Of a stretch of 64,000 nucleotides of DNA, positions 19,217 to 27,661 are shown piece after piece. A model generated the notes under the pieces. It saw nothing but the letters and a program-made list of their open reading frames with translations. It was not told where the DNA came from and ran no database searches. Position 1 is the first letter of the stretch. Each line of letters starts with the position of its first letter. Source of the stretch: Tunturiibacter gelidiferens (GTDB lineage: Bacteria; Acidobacteriota; Terriglobia; Terriglobales; Acidobacteriaceae); contig NZ_JACHEB010000009.1 in the NCBI RefSeq assembly GCF_014201335.1, positions 224,778-288,777 on the forward strand, written 5' to 3'. The position numbers and the translations under genes are program-made.

Positions 19217-19516
19217 AGATCTTGTGGGGGATTGTTCCTTGTGCAGTTGGCCAATCTTTGTTTTGGACAGTTCGATGACGAAGTCAGCTACGCTTCGATC
19301 GTTCAGCCATCACCAAACATCATAGGTTTGCGTTGTGAGCGAAATATCGACCGCCGAAGTTGAGGCAATATAGACGTGCGGGAAGGCCGTTGCTTTTCCG
19401 CGTCTGAATAACAACAAGGACTTTAGCGGTTTGTGGATTAGCGACCTGAGTCCCAGGTTGAAAAGAATTGAGTGTTTACGAAAGAGAGTTAGCAAGGAGA
19501 ACCGCCAGAATCTCTT
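19217..19516. other. Intergenic region, 300 bp
   Basis: No gene seen. The segment 19,484-19,537 resembles 29,081-29,133 (both contain a CAGCGAAGC block), a short additional repeat of the accessory region. Confidence 0.35.
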
Positions 19517-19665
19517 TCAGCGAAGCATGACTCTAAGTAGACCTGCAATGTTCTCAAGTAATGCTGCAGGCATAGCGCGCCAGAACGGCCGCGCTATGTC
19601 CACACGCGCCTTGTAACGTGCCAGTGTTCCGACGATGTTGCCAACGATTCCTGCCACAATTTCCA
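19517..19665 (-). pseudogene. DUF4126-type protein, C-terminal fragment
   Basis: The frame reads GIVGNIVGTLARYKARVDIA then FWRAMPAALLENIAGLL. It matches the C-terminus of the intact DUF4126-type gene at 36.4-36.9 kb (GIVGSILGTLAGSKARGAA, DLPAALLEDVLAIALL) and stops at the equivalent place. The N-terminal two thirds are absent. A diverged, truncated paralogue. Confidence 0.65.
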
Positions 19666-19892
19666 TAAAAAGTTGTCCGTTGTGACACGCGTATTGCCTC
19701 TCGGCGGATCGCGTGAATTGTAGACACAAAGATCCTTCCAGACGCTCCCAATCGTTCGAACGAACGTGAAACAGTTTGTCTCACGTATCTCTTAGGCTAA
19801 GGACATCAAGTAAACGAGACCTATCGCACCCGCTCTGGCAAGATGCGGCAGGTCTCGTCCCGCACACCTCTCAAGGGAAGTGATTGCGAGCT

Positions 19893-20681
19893 CTACTTTG
19901 AACCGGCTTTTGACAGTGCCTCGAAAATCACACTGGCAACCTTGGATGGATGAGCCAGCATAACTACATGGCTGGAGGAAACTGTCGTTGTCGTCGCATC
20001 AATTTTCTTCGCCTGGGATGCTTCGAGGTCGGGAGAAATCGTCCGGTCATTCGCAGCAATGATGTACCACGATGGCTTCGACTTCCAGGCTGGAACAGTG
20101 ATCTCACCCTTCATTGCGGCTACGCTTGTGGGAACCTGCGATGCAGTCAGAATCGAAATCTCTTTAGGGGAAAGATCTTGAGCAAAATCCTCTGCAATCC
20201 CCTTCGGAGTCAACTTGATGAAACCGCTTTTGTCGGGACGTAGTTCGGTGCCGATTGGTGTAGGAACACTTGTAATGAGGCCGAAAGCAGATTCCCCTTT
20301 ATCCGGGGCCACTGCCGACACGTAGACGAGTCCGGCTACCTTGGGATCATTTCCTACTTCGGTGATGACTGCCCCTCCGTAGGAATGTCCGACGAGCAAC
20401 ACAGGACCGTCCTCAAGATCTATGGCCCGCTGCGTAGCAGAAACATCGTCTGCGAATGATGTCAGCGGAATTTGAACGGCCACAACATGCAGCCCCTTCG
20501 CCTCCAGTAGTGGTGAGACCTTCGACCAGCTCGAGCCGTCTGCCCATGCCCCATGGACGAGGAGTACCGTTTTGACCCCTGTGGGGGCTATTTGCGCTGT
20601 CGCCCTGATGGCAGGAGCGAGGATCGCTAGAAGCGTAGCGCACGTCGCCATCAGATTTCGAATAAACTTGAATACTTGCAT
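19893..20681 (-). CDS. Secreted alpha/beta hydrolase (EstC-like)
   Basis: 262 residues from the ATG at 20681, which has AAGGAGA about 6 nt upstream; an earlier in-frame start at 20711 lacks this. A signal peptide (LMATCATLLAILAPAIRATAQ) is followed by an alpha/beta-hydrolase fold: LLVHGAWADGSSW, nucleophile elbow VGHSYGGAV, an acid region (WYIIAANDRTI) and C-terminal SSHVVMLAHPS. It resembles secreted esterases of the EstC type. It is preceded by copy C of the six-fold repeat and an AraC tail on the same strand. The same leader occurs without its gene at 27.56-27.64 kb. Confidence 0.85.
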   Translation of the reverse strand: MQVFKFIRNLMATCATLLAILAPAIRATAQIAPTGVKTVLLVHGAWADGSSWSKVSPLLEAKGLHVVAVQIPLTSFADDVSATQRAIDLEDGPVLLVGHSYGGAVITEVGNDPKVAGLVYVSAVAPDKGESAFGLITSVPTPIGTELRPDKSGFIKLTPKGIAEDFAQDLSPKEISILTASQVPTSVAAMKGEITVPAWKSKPSWYIIAANDRTISPDLEASQAKKIDATTTTVSSSHVVMLAHPSKVASVIFEALSKAGSK

Positions 20682-20769
20682 TATCTTCTCCTTGTCGAAC
20701 AGGATCCGCACACAGCTTGAGGTTTCTCTGAGAGCCCGTGCAAACCGTGCTAAATGCGAATAAGACTCA

Positions 20770-20887
20770 TTTCTGACGCCAATCTCACATTTCGCTGTTC
20801 TGTTCTATCGAGGGTAGTTTCGGTCGAGGGGAAGCATCTAGGCGAAAACCATCGCCACTTGGCCATTTCATGCTGGATATTTAGAAC
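20770..20887 (-). repeat. Six-copy intergenic element, copy C
   Basis: About 115 bp upstream of the EstC-like gene. Shared blocks in reading order are CCAGCATGAA, TTTTCGCCTAGATGCTTCCC, CGAAACTACCCTC, ATAGAACAGAACAGCGAAAT and GGCGTCAGAAATG. It lies between an AraC C-terminal remnant and the target start codon, all on the minus strand, where an AraC-type activator would bind. Confidence 0.8.
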
Positions 20888-20889
20888 CA

Positions 20890-21108
20890 CCAATTAGAGA
20901 CCTCGCTTTTTAGAGCACACCACTCACTACAGCCCTGCTTTGATAGTCCCCTAAACACTTCATTCAGTGCGGACTGTTCGCCAAAACCGCAACGAACCGC
21001 AATGTCAGCAAGTGGAAGATCTGAATGCAGGAGATATGTCTTTGCCATATCGACCCGACGTTCGATCATTACCGCCAGAACTGGGAGTCTCGTTTTTACA
21101 CAGCGCAC
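20890..21108 (-). pseudogene. AraC-family regulator, C-terminal HTH fragment
   Basis: Reads IERRVDMAKTYLLHSDLPLA then DIAVRCGFGEQSALNEVFRG, the last helix-turn-helix of an AraC protein. It is clearly related to the intact regulators at 26.4 and 30.7 kb (IERRVDKAKQLMMDSRLPLA, DIAIRCGFGDQSALN). The ligand domain and first HTH are absent. It is closer to the fragment at 29.3 kb (AKAYLLHSDLPLPDIAF). Confidence 0.75.
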
Positions 21109-21287
21109 AGTGGAGGAATTTGCGGAGGACTCGCGCTCGATATAGTAAGGCCCCCCAAAAGCAGTTGATGCTGCCGATGCCAGAAACTGCTTCGCACTCT
21201 GATATCAAATATCGGCAAGAAGCTAACAGCATTCGTTGCCGGTATGGACGATATCGAGATTATGGAGAGTTGGATGGCAGGTGAGCA

Positions 21288-21662
21288 TTAACCAGCGATG
21301 CGGAGAAGCGTCTGCGCTTTACCTATCATATCGTGATGACGCTTAGGATCAAAGATGCACCGGAGGTAGCGCAAGCCTGGTTGATAGGAGTCAACCCTGA
21401 ATTCGGCGATCGTGTCCCTATACGGCTGCTCAGAGAAAAAAACCACGATCAGGTTGCAGAACTTATAGTGGGGGCGGCGAGAAATTACAACAATTCCGGT
21501 CGCCGGATCGTAATTCGTACCCACTTGCATTGGCAGATCGAATGTACCAAAAATAGCCCGGACAACGAAGGATGCGTTTTTTGGACGGGTGCTGAGGCGC
21601 CCTTTCACCGTACCTGGTGGCGAGGTGACGATGTATAGTTGGATCGCCTTCCCGTCCTCCAC
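21288..21662 (-). CDS. Hypothetical protein, 124 residues
   Basis: Open frame from a GTG at 21662, no good ribosome-binding site, stop TGA just upstream. The product is beta-rich (SFVVRAIFGTFDLPMQVG, GIVVISRRPHYKFCNLIVVF) with a C-terminal basic segment. No family recognised. It may be the remains of a longer gene; a recombinase remnant begins divergently 19 bp away. Confidence 0.4.
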   Translation of the reverse strand: MEDGKAIQLYIVTSPPGTVKGRLSTRPKNASFVVRAIFGTFDLPMQVGTNYDPATGIVVISRRPHYKFCNLIVVFFSEQPYRDTIAEFRVDSYQPGLRYLRCIFDPKRHHDMIGKAQTLLRIAG

Positions 21663-21680
21663 ACAAAGGAGTCCGACTCA

Positions 21681-22292
21681 ATGCTCGAACAATTATTTTT
21701 TCGATCTGATGCTTTAGCTTGTCAGCTTTCGGCACCGTTAGTTGACGAGCGTAGGCAATATCTAGCTCAATGTGCAGCGCAGGGGATCACTCGGCGCACC
21801 CTACGAGTGAAAGCTCGACTTCTTGTGTCAATCACGAAGCACCTGAGGCTGGCTGAACGACCCTACGGAAGAATCGCTCTTCCAGAAATCGAGAAAGCGG
21901 CAAATCGGTGGTCAATCCAGAACCATCCTTCATCAAAGAGTTCGTGTGCAAGATTGTCGAGAGCGCAATTCATAAACCGAGCGCTTGATTGGCTGCGGCT
22001 TCTCAATCGCCTCCGAACTATACCTAAACAGGTAACTGTCTGTGACAAAATGTTAGCCGAATTTAGCAGCTTTATGACAATGATCGAGGGCTCTCTCCAA
22101 CGACCATTCAGTACCGTTGCAACTCCGTTCGACCGTTCCTTGAGCAGATGCTTGAGGGAGAACGGGCCCTTAACACGATTACTGTCCCCGATGTGGACTC
22201 GCTTCTCACGCAGAAGGCGCAAAATCATCATTATGCAACCGCTCGCTCCAGCGGGCGCCGGCATAACTCTCCTAATACAGATGCGAGCCTTG
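21681..22292 (+). pseudogene. Tyrosine recombinase/integrase, N-terminal remnant with frameshift
   Basis: ATG at 21681 with AAGGAG 11 nt upstream opens a frame resembling the SAM-like core-binding domain of phage-type integrases (ITRRTLRVKARLLVSITKHL, LSRAQFINRALDWLRLLNRL). Near 22,075 the frame shifts. The +1 frame continues DRGLSPTTIQYRCNSVRPFL then EGERALNTITVPDVDSLLTQ and ends at a stop by 22,292. The catalytic domain (R-H-R-Y) is absent, so the gene is dead. It abuts the 3' end of the O-methyltransferase gene. Confidence 0.7.
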
Positions 22293-22300
22293 CGTGAGGA

Positions 22301-23311
22301 TTACTTGATGCCGACGACCATGGAGTCGGGGCCGACGAGGTGCTCGACGCGGGTGCTGGTGAAGCCGGCTTCTTTCATCCAGCCGATGCAATCGGCGCCT
22401 GTGTAGTCGAAGCCGCCGGGATGTTCGATGAGCATGTTGAGGCTCATGAGGAGGCCGAAGACGTTCTTGGATCGGTCGTCGTCGATGATGCTCTCGTAGA
22501 CGATAAGGGCGCCGCCGGATGGGAGCGCTTCGTAGGCTTTGCGAATGAGCATCTTCTTCTCTTCGAGGTTCCAGTCGTGGAGAATGTGGCCCATCATGAC
22601 GACGTCGGCGCTGGGGATGGGTGAGTCGAAGAAGCTGCCGGGGAGAAAGTGGACGCGGCCTGAGAGGCCGTTGCCTGTGATGTAGTCCTCGAAAACGGGG
22701 CGAACCTGGGGCAGGTCGAAACCGATTCCGGCGATGTGCGGGTTGGCGAGGGCGACCTGGGTGATGAGGTCGCCTTGTGCGGTGCCGACGTCGACGGCGG
22801 TCTTGAATTCAGACCAGGGGAACCTCTGGGAGATGGCGATGTTGGAGCCACGGCTGAGGCCCGTCATGGCCTGAAGGTAGCCGCCGAGTTTTTCCGGGTC
22901 AGTGGAGATGAGCTCAAAGAAGCCCTGCTCCCCTGTCAGGATTTCGCTTTGCGGCTCGCCGGTGCGGAGGGCTGCTGTAAGGCCGCTCCAGAATTGGTAG
23001 AGGCGGTTGTTGGCCATCTCGAGTATGCCGCCGATGTAGGAGGGCTTGCGCTTGTCGAGATAGAGGTCTGTTGAGGGCGTGTTGTAGTAGGTGCCGTCGC
23101 GGCGCTCGAGAAAGTTGAGGGCGACGAGGGCGTCGAGGAAGTCGTGTGCAGAGCGCGGATGCAGGCGAAGCCGGTCTCTGAGTTTGGGCAGGGTTCCGGG
23201 GGCTTGTGCCAACTCGGTGAAGAGCTCTAATTCGACTGCACTGAGCAAGGTCTTCGAGGCCCAAAAGCCAAGACCTGTCTGCATGATTTGATCCATCCGT
23301 GGTTCGTTCAT
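22301..23311 (-). CDS. O-methyltransferase (family 2, dimerisation domain)
   Basis: SAM-dependent methyltransferase of the plant/bacterial O-methyltransferase family, 336 residues. A winged-helix dimerisation domain (about 20-100; TLLSAVELELFTELAQAPGT) precedes the catalytic domain. The SAM loop is DVGTAQGDLITQVA, followed by GIGFDLPQV. The general-base His lies in MGHILHDWNLEEK, as in acetylserotonin- and hydroxyneurosporene-type enzymes. ATG at 23311 with GGAGAAG 10 nt upstream. With two glycosyltransferases and an oxygenase nearby it could modify a phenolic or polyketide-like compound, but no pathway can be assembled. Confidence 0.88.
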   Translation of the reverse strand: MNEPRMDQIMQTGLGFWASKTLLSAVELELFTELAQAPGTLPKLRDRLRLHPRSAHDFLDALVALNFLERRDGTYYNTPSTDLYLDKRKPSYIGGILEMANNRLYQFWSGLTAALRTGEPQSEILTGEQGFFELISTDPEKLGGYLQAMTGLSRGSNIAISQRFPWSEFKTAVDVGTAQGDLITQVALANPHIAGIGFDLPQVRPVFEDYITGNGLSGRVHFLPGSFFDSPIPSADVVMMGHILHDWNLEEKKMLIRKAYEALPSGGALIVYESIIDDDRSKNVFGLLMSLNMLIEHPGGFDYTGADCIGWMKEAGFTSTRVEHLVGPDSMVVGIK

Positions 23312-23423
23312 CGCCGTTTGCTTCTCCGTTTTAGATCGTTATAGCGTGCTACGAAAGTACATACTTCATCCCGTTGACCGCTTTTCTCGTGCGCGCCTAC
23401 TGCGCCCGCCACGTGCCTCGCAG

Positions 23424-24347
23424 TTACTGCTTTGTCGATGCCTTCTGCTGATCCAGCCAATTCAGGATGAGATCAGCAACCTGATCACTGTTGCGTTCCA
23501 TCATCATGTGGCCATTGCCGATTATCCTCTGATCAGGTAGCCAGACGAACGTAGTCGTAGCCCCTTGTGCCAACAGCCAATCGGCCACTTCCTCGTCGAC
23601 GTGGCGAGGGTGCTCTAGATCTTCACCGCCTGTCACAATCATCACCGGTTCACCCCTGAAACAGGCAGGCTCTTGCACCCGTACCTGCGATCCTCGCACG
23701 TTAAGCCGCTCGTATATTAGCCGCGACCCTGTATATGTGAGCAATTTGGTATAAGCGTCTAGCCTGTCGAGCGGGAACTGTGTGCTGTTTCCCACTAATT
23801 TATCTTTAACGAACGACGAGGTGGCTAGGACAGCGCCTTCATTGCGTAACGTCAAAGTGCGGAACTGGGTACGAAGGACAAGCCCTTCTTCACTTTCGGA
23901 AAGAATCTCAGGTTCGGGCTGGATATTACCGGGTGGAGCTGGTGCGATACCCACAATGGCAACAATCTTATTTCCGCACAGCTCAGCGATCCGCCAGCCA
24001 AAGGCAACACCCATGGAATGGGCCAGGAGCACTACCGGTCCATCGACTGTTGAAATAAGTGCCGCCAAAGCTTCGCAGGTCTGTTCGCTGGTAAGAGTTT
24101 TTAGATCAAGTACGCCGCTGAGCCCATGGCCGGGCCAGTCTGGAATCAGCACCTCATAACCGTGTTCGGCAAAACGGTATGCCCAACCGGGTTTGTCCTC
24201 CAGAGTATTCATATAACAACTGCCGGTGTGGTTTCCTCCATGCACCATTACCACTTTCGGATGTTGCTGCGACCCGTCTGGTGTCAGACATTCAAAATAA
24301 ACTGCGAAGGGGTCAGACACAAACCCGACGCGATGATTCAGATTCAT
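23424..24347 (-). CDS. Alpha/beta hydrolase
   Basis: 307 residues, no signal peptide. It contains the HGG oxyanion motif (VMVHGGNHTGSCY), PDWPGHGLSG, a nucleophile elbow AHSMGVAFG (Ser, with Ala in place of the common first Gly), the acid region MIVTGGEDLEHP and the C-terminal His in GNGHMMMERN. A complete triad is therefore likely. ATG at 24347 with AAGGAAC 6 nt upstream. It lies between the methyltransferase and a decayed hydrolase, same strand. Substrate unknown. Confidence 0.85.
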   Translation of the reverse strand: MNLNHRVGFVSDPFAVYFECLTPDGSQQHPKVVMVHGGNHTGSCYMNTLEDKPGWAYRFAEHGYEVLIPDWPGHGLSGVLDLKTLTSEQTCEALAALISTVDGPVVLLAHSMGVAFGWRIAELCGNKIVAIVGIAPAPPGNIQPEPEILSESEEGLVLRTQFRTLTLRNEGAVLATSSFVKDKLVGNSTQFPLDRLDAYTKLLTYTGSRLIYERLNVRGSQVRVQEPACFRGEPVMIVTGGEDLEHPRHVDEEVADWLLAQGATTTFVWLPDQRIIGNGHMMMERNSDQVADLILNWLDQQKASTKQ

Positions 24348-24370
24348 ATGTTCCTTGCAGGTTAGGTAAG

Positions 24371-25080
24371 CTAGATGGAGGTCGCTGTGCGAAGAAGGTT
24401 CGCGACATCCTTTGGATTGTCCAGCATAGCGTCATGGCCGGACTCAATTGTCCTCGTTATCCACGTAGAGTCTCCCCGTAAGCGTTCGTAGAACTGTTTA
24501 AATGGGTTGGGCTCTCACGCAGACGCCAGAGCGTATATCTTCTTCGTTACGTTGAGATGATTGCCCTGCAACTGAATCGCTTCGGTCATGGTCGCAAGTG
24601 GATGAGGCGTGGACATCGCATCGACCCAGGCGCGCTCCTTCTCGTTTACGTGGAGCATCGCTGCTTGGATGGGCGAACACGCGATCCCTCCATGCTGACC
24701 AGAATCCCTAATATGCATCAGTTGATACGCCTCGGGAGAGAGCGTCATGATTGAATCTCCATCTTTGGGATACCAGGCGTCGAGATAGACAAGTGAAGAG
24801 ATGTTTGCAGTTATCTGATCGGCAGCGCCGCTGATCACCATTCCGGAATAAGAATGACCACAGAGGACGACATCGTTGAGCTCTTCAAACTTGATTAGGT
24901 TGATGATTTCCTAAATATGGGTAGAAAGACTGATATTCGCGTGGAGGAGATGACTGCGATCCGCCAAACCGGTGAGCGTTGGAACGTAGATCTCGTGGCC
25001 CTCCTTACGAAGCAACTGAGCAACCCGCTTCCAAATCCATCCGCCGCGCCATCCACCATGAACCAAACAAAATTAGACAT
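24371..25080 (-). pseudogene. Alpha/beta hydrolase (EstA/pyrethroid-hydrolase-like), inactivated
   Basis: Recognisable over the whole length in pieces. The first codons are in one frame, then GGWRGGWIWKRVAQLLRKEG, YVPTLTGLADRSHLLHA, a TAG stop, INLIKFEELNDVVLCGHSYS (nucleophile elbow), HGGIACSPIQAAMLHVNE, a TGA in place of the Trp before EPNPF, and ESGHDAMLD with the catalytic His. One frameshift near the start plus two nonsense codons abolish function. Repeat copy D lies about 245 bp upstream on the same strand. Confidence 0.82.
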
Positions 25081-25325
25081 GCACTTCCTTATCTAAGCCA
25101 TCAGGCTGCGTACACTGCCGCCGCGATCGAAACGAATCTCAGCGACGACAAACAAGTCCTACAAAATATGACTCGGAAAACCAGAGCAATATTAAATGCT
25201 AGTGCAAAATAATTTGTCCAAAAATGCGCAATGTTCTTTTCCTTCTTAGTGGTAACGAAGGGCAAAGTCTCTCTCTTATTTGATGACTCCAGAGCGAAAG
25301 GAAGAAACAGAACCATTTCTTGTAG

Positions 25326-25434
25326 CCAATCTCACATTTCGCTCTTCTGTTTTATCTGAGGGTAGTTTAGGCCAAGGGGAAGCATCTAGGCGAAAACCTT
25401 CGCAAGTTGACCATTCATGCTGGATATTTAGGAG
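25326..25434 (-). repeat. Six-copy intergenic element, copy D
   Basis: Reading on the minus strand: CCAGCATGAATGGTCAACTT, GCGAAGGTTTTCGCC, TAGATGCTTCCCC, ACTACCCTCAG and AACAGAAGAGCGAAATG. It points toward the inactivated EstA-like hydrolase. No AraC gene or fragment was found on its far side. Confidence 0.8.
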
Positions 25435-25999
25435 GGGGTCATCGCTACCGGCCGCAGAGAATCCACGAACAACCAAATCACGATTGCGATGGTGGCTTTG
25501 CGCTTGATGCGCGGGCGACAGCGACTGCCATGCCTTGCGGATGCGGCGCGTAACCACAGGATCCATAGTAAGTGGCGTCATATTAACTTAACCTCAAGAT
25601 AGCGAATTGAGTACGGTTACCCATCAATGTCAACGAAAGACACGCGCTATTCATGAATTGACTTAGTGGGTTCCAGGAGCAAAATTTTTCACAAAGGCTT
25701 GTTTACCGTTGGTTGTTTCGTTGAATCATCGTTTAGGAAATCTGAATGTCACTGCATTCAAAAAACACGGACGCGAGGACAATATTCCAGGAGCGGCGAC
25801 CGACCTGTCTTCGCAAGATCGCAGCGACCCGTCGGCGTACCTCCAGACTCTGTAAATGTTAAGGTTAAACTCGCGGGAGGCAACCTGAAGGAGCCCGGAC
25901 GTTACTCGCCGTTCGCTCGAATGAAACTCATCTCTTGGGTTAGTAGAAGGAGCCCATGTGTTCCCCGCAGCCCAGATTTACAGCTTCATGTCTCAGCTG

Positions 26000-26170
26000 C
26001 GGCTGGTTGCTTGCGCGACAGCCATATACCATCGGCGACCATCTACTTGCGCAGTGTCTCACATGAGAGCTCAACACCATGTCGCTTGAGCAAGGCCTCG
26101 GCAGTAAGCGCTGGACCAAAGTCGTGGAAATGCTGCCAGACCAGCTCCACCACCATCTCGATACCTGCAC
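26000..26170 (-). pseudogene. Transposase remnant (N-terminal HTH part)
   Basis: The minus-strand frame reads ELVWQHFHDFGPALTAEALL then KRHGVELSCETLRK, a stop, and MVADGIWLSRKQPAA. This pattern is typical of the helix-turn-helix and linker preceding a DDE integrase core in IS481/ISNCY-like transposases. The catalytic core is absent. No inverted repeats were located. Confidence 0.55.
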
Positions 26171-26344
26171 AGCAGCGGCTGGATTCCAAAGTGGGGCAGC
26201 GACACTTTAGCTTTGCACGGCTATGACATCATCGCTTGCAGCTTTTCGGTGTGGAAGGCGTCATCACCGACAGGCGCAATTTACATCCGACATAATTCTA
26301 GCAATTTATAATAGAAACGTACTCTAGCTAAGGGTGAAGAGACG

Positions 26345-26359
26345 TTGACCCAGAGTCAA
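26345..26359 (+). promoter_or_regulatory. Candidate AraC autoregulatory operator
   Basis: Inverted repeat TTGAC-N5-GTCAA, 25 bp before the AraC start codon. The second AraC copy has the same site with one mismatch (30,609-30,623). It overlaps where a -35 box would be. Confidence 0.4.
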
Positions 26360-26383
26360 AAGAAAGGCTAGGATTCGGCATAC

Positions 26384-27298
26384 ATGGATAAGGCCACCAG
26401 AGTCCCCGTCTTCTGGGATATGTTCTCGAAAAAACTAAATCTCAAGGACATTCCATCGGCAAAGCTCAGCCTGTCCCCACTTTCCCCGTTGTTTGGAAGA
26501 GTCCAGGCCGACGAAGGTGTGCCGGAAATTTCACGTGGGTCTGGTGGTCCGAGTGACTACACGGTTACGCTGCAGCTAAGAGCGATACTATTTGCTGAGC
26601 AGTTCCTCGGCGCCAAAAAAGTGTCGAGCGGTTTTTACCCTGTTGGAGGCGTTAGTGTCCTCAACCTACAAGAGAGGCCCGCAGTTGCATTTCGAAATCC
26701 CTTCGACACATTAGTGCTGCATGTCACCCAGGCTGCTCTCAACGAAGTCGCCTATGAGCATCGCGTGCCACGAGCGGAGCCACTGGTTTGGCCCTTTGGA
26801 CATTTTGATTCTGTCGTATACAACCTCGGACAAACTCTTCTCGCTTCGCTGGCGCAAACCAATTACGTTTCGAAGATCTTTGTGGACCACGTCTTACACG
26901 CTTTGAACAGTCATTTTGTCTACTCCTATGGCGGTGTAAGAGTGTCGTCTCCGCCCTCTCGGGGTGGACTCTCCGCCCAGCAGATGCGAAGAGCAACCGA
27001 TTTTTTGGAAGACCATCTCGACGGCAACATTGGCCTTCAACAGGTTGCAGAAGTATGCGATCTATCAGTAAGCCACTTTGCTCGAGCCTTCAAACAAACC
27101 TTTCGCAGGCCACCTTATAAGTGGTTGATTGAGCGTCGCGTGGATAAGGCCAAACAACTTATGATGGACTCCCGTCTGTCTCTTGCAGACATAGCCATTC
27201 GATGCGGATTCGGAGATCAATCTGCACTCAACCGTTCGTTCAAACGAATTTGCGGCGTAGCTCCGGGGGTGTGGCGACGCACTACAACTCCTGGATGA
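26384..27298 (+). CDS. AraC-family transcriptional regulator, copy 1
   Basis: 304-residue cytosolic regulator with an N-terminal AraC-type ligand domain (about 40-190) and C-terminal tandem HTH (about 205-300; IGLQQVAEVCDLSVSHFARA, KQTFRRPPYKWLIERRVDKA, ADIAIRCGFGDQSALNRSFK). ATG at 26384. It is nearly identical to the regulator at 30.65 kb, with differences concentrated at the N-terminus. Downstream on the same strand lies repeat copy B, then a leader matching that of the EstC-like gene, but the target gene itself is missing. Confidence 0.9.
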   Translation: MDKATRVPVFWDMFSKKLNLKDIPSAKLSLSPLSPLFGRVQADEGVPEISRGSGGPSDYTVTLQLRAILFAEQFLGAKKVSSGFYPVGGVSVLNLQERPAVAFRNPFDTLVLHVTQAALNEVAYEHRVPRAEPLVWPFGHFDSVVYNLGQTLLASLAQTNYVSKIFVDHVLHALNSHFVYSYGGVRVSSPPSRGGLSAQQMRRATDFLEDHLDGNIGLQQVAEVCDLSVSHFARAFKQTFRRPPYKWLIERRVDKAKQLMMDSRLSLADIAIRCGFGDQSALNRSFKRICGVAPGVWRRTTTPG

Positions 27299-27439
27299 AT
27301 CGCCCCCACAGTTAAGGGGTCGTGACGTTTGAGCATCTTACGATTCGGGTAAAACTAGCCAGCGCGTTCGTAAGTAGAGAAAAAGCATTTAAATTGTTCG
27401 CATCTTTGTCGCGCTCTTGTCTTATCTCAAGATGACTGG

Positions 27440-27555
27440 GTTCCTAAATATTTAGCATGAATGGTCAACTTGCGACTGCTTTCGCCTAGATGCTTCTTCA
27501 CGGCCGAAACTACCCTCAGACAGAACAGAATAGCGAAATGCGGATTGGCGTCAGA
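27440..27555 (+). repeat. Six-copy intergenic element, copy B
   Basis: Starts about 140 bp after AraC copy 1, same strand. Blocks: AGCATGAATGGTCAACTTG, CTTTCGCCTAGATGCTTC, GGCCGAAACTACCCTCAGA, CAGAACAGAATAGCGAAATG, GGCGTCAGAAATG. Confidence 0.8.
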
Positions 27556-27645
27556 AATGGGTATTATTCGCACTTAGTGCGGTTTACACCGGCTCTCAGA
27601 GCAACCTCAAGCTGTGTGCGCATCTTCCGTTCGACGAGGAGAAGC
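27556..27645 (+). repeat. Orphan leader of a lost EstC-like gene
   Basis: These 90 bp match the sequence between repeat copy C and the EstC-like start codon (20,690-20,769, reverse strand). Shared blocks include GGCTCTCAGAG, AACCTCAAGCTGTGTGCG, GTTCGAC and GAGGAGAAG, the ribosome-binding site. The match ends there and the coding sequence does not follow; a convergent glycosyltransferase gene ends at 27,662. Confidence 0.75.
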
Positions 27646-27661
27646 CACATCTGGCGCTAAG

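Larger units (their letters stand above)
25081..26383. other. Non-coding/decayed region, 1.3 kb
   Basis: Apart from repeat copy D and a transposase remnant (about 26,000-26,170), no gene could be supported. A 186-codon plus-strand frame at 25,666 shows no protein-like features. The last 120 bp (26,260-26,383) are duplicated before the second AraC gene (30,530-30,650). Confidence 0.5.

Noticed and set aside
25666..26226. 186-codon plus-strand ORF
   Set aside because: No ribosome-binding site and implausible composition; a transposase remnant is readable on the opposite strand within it.
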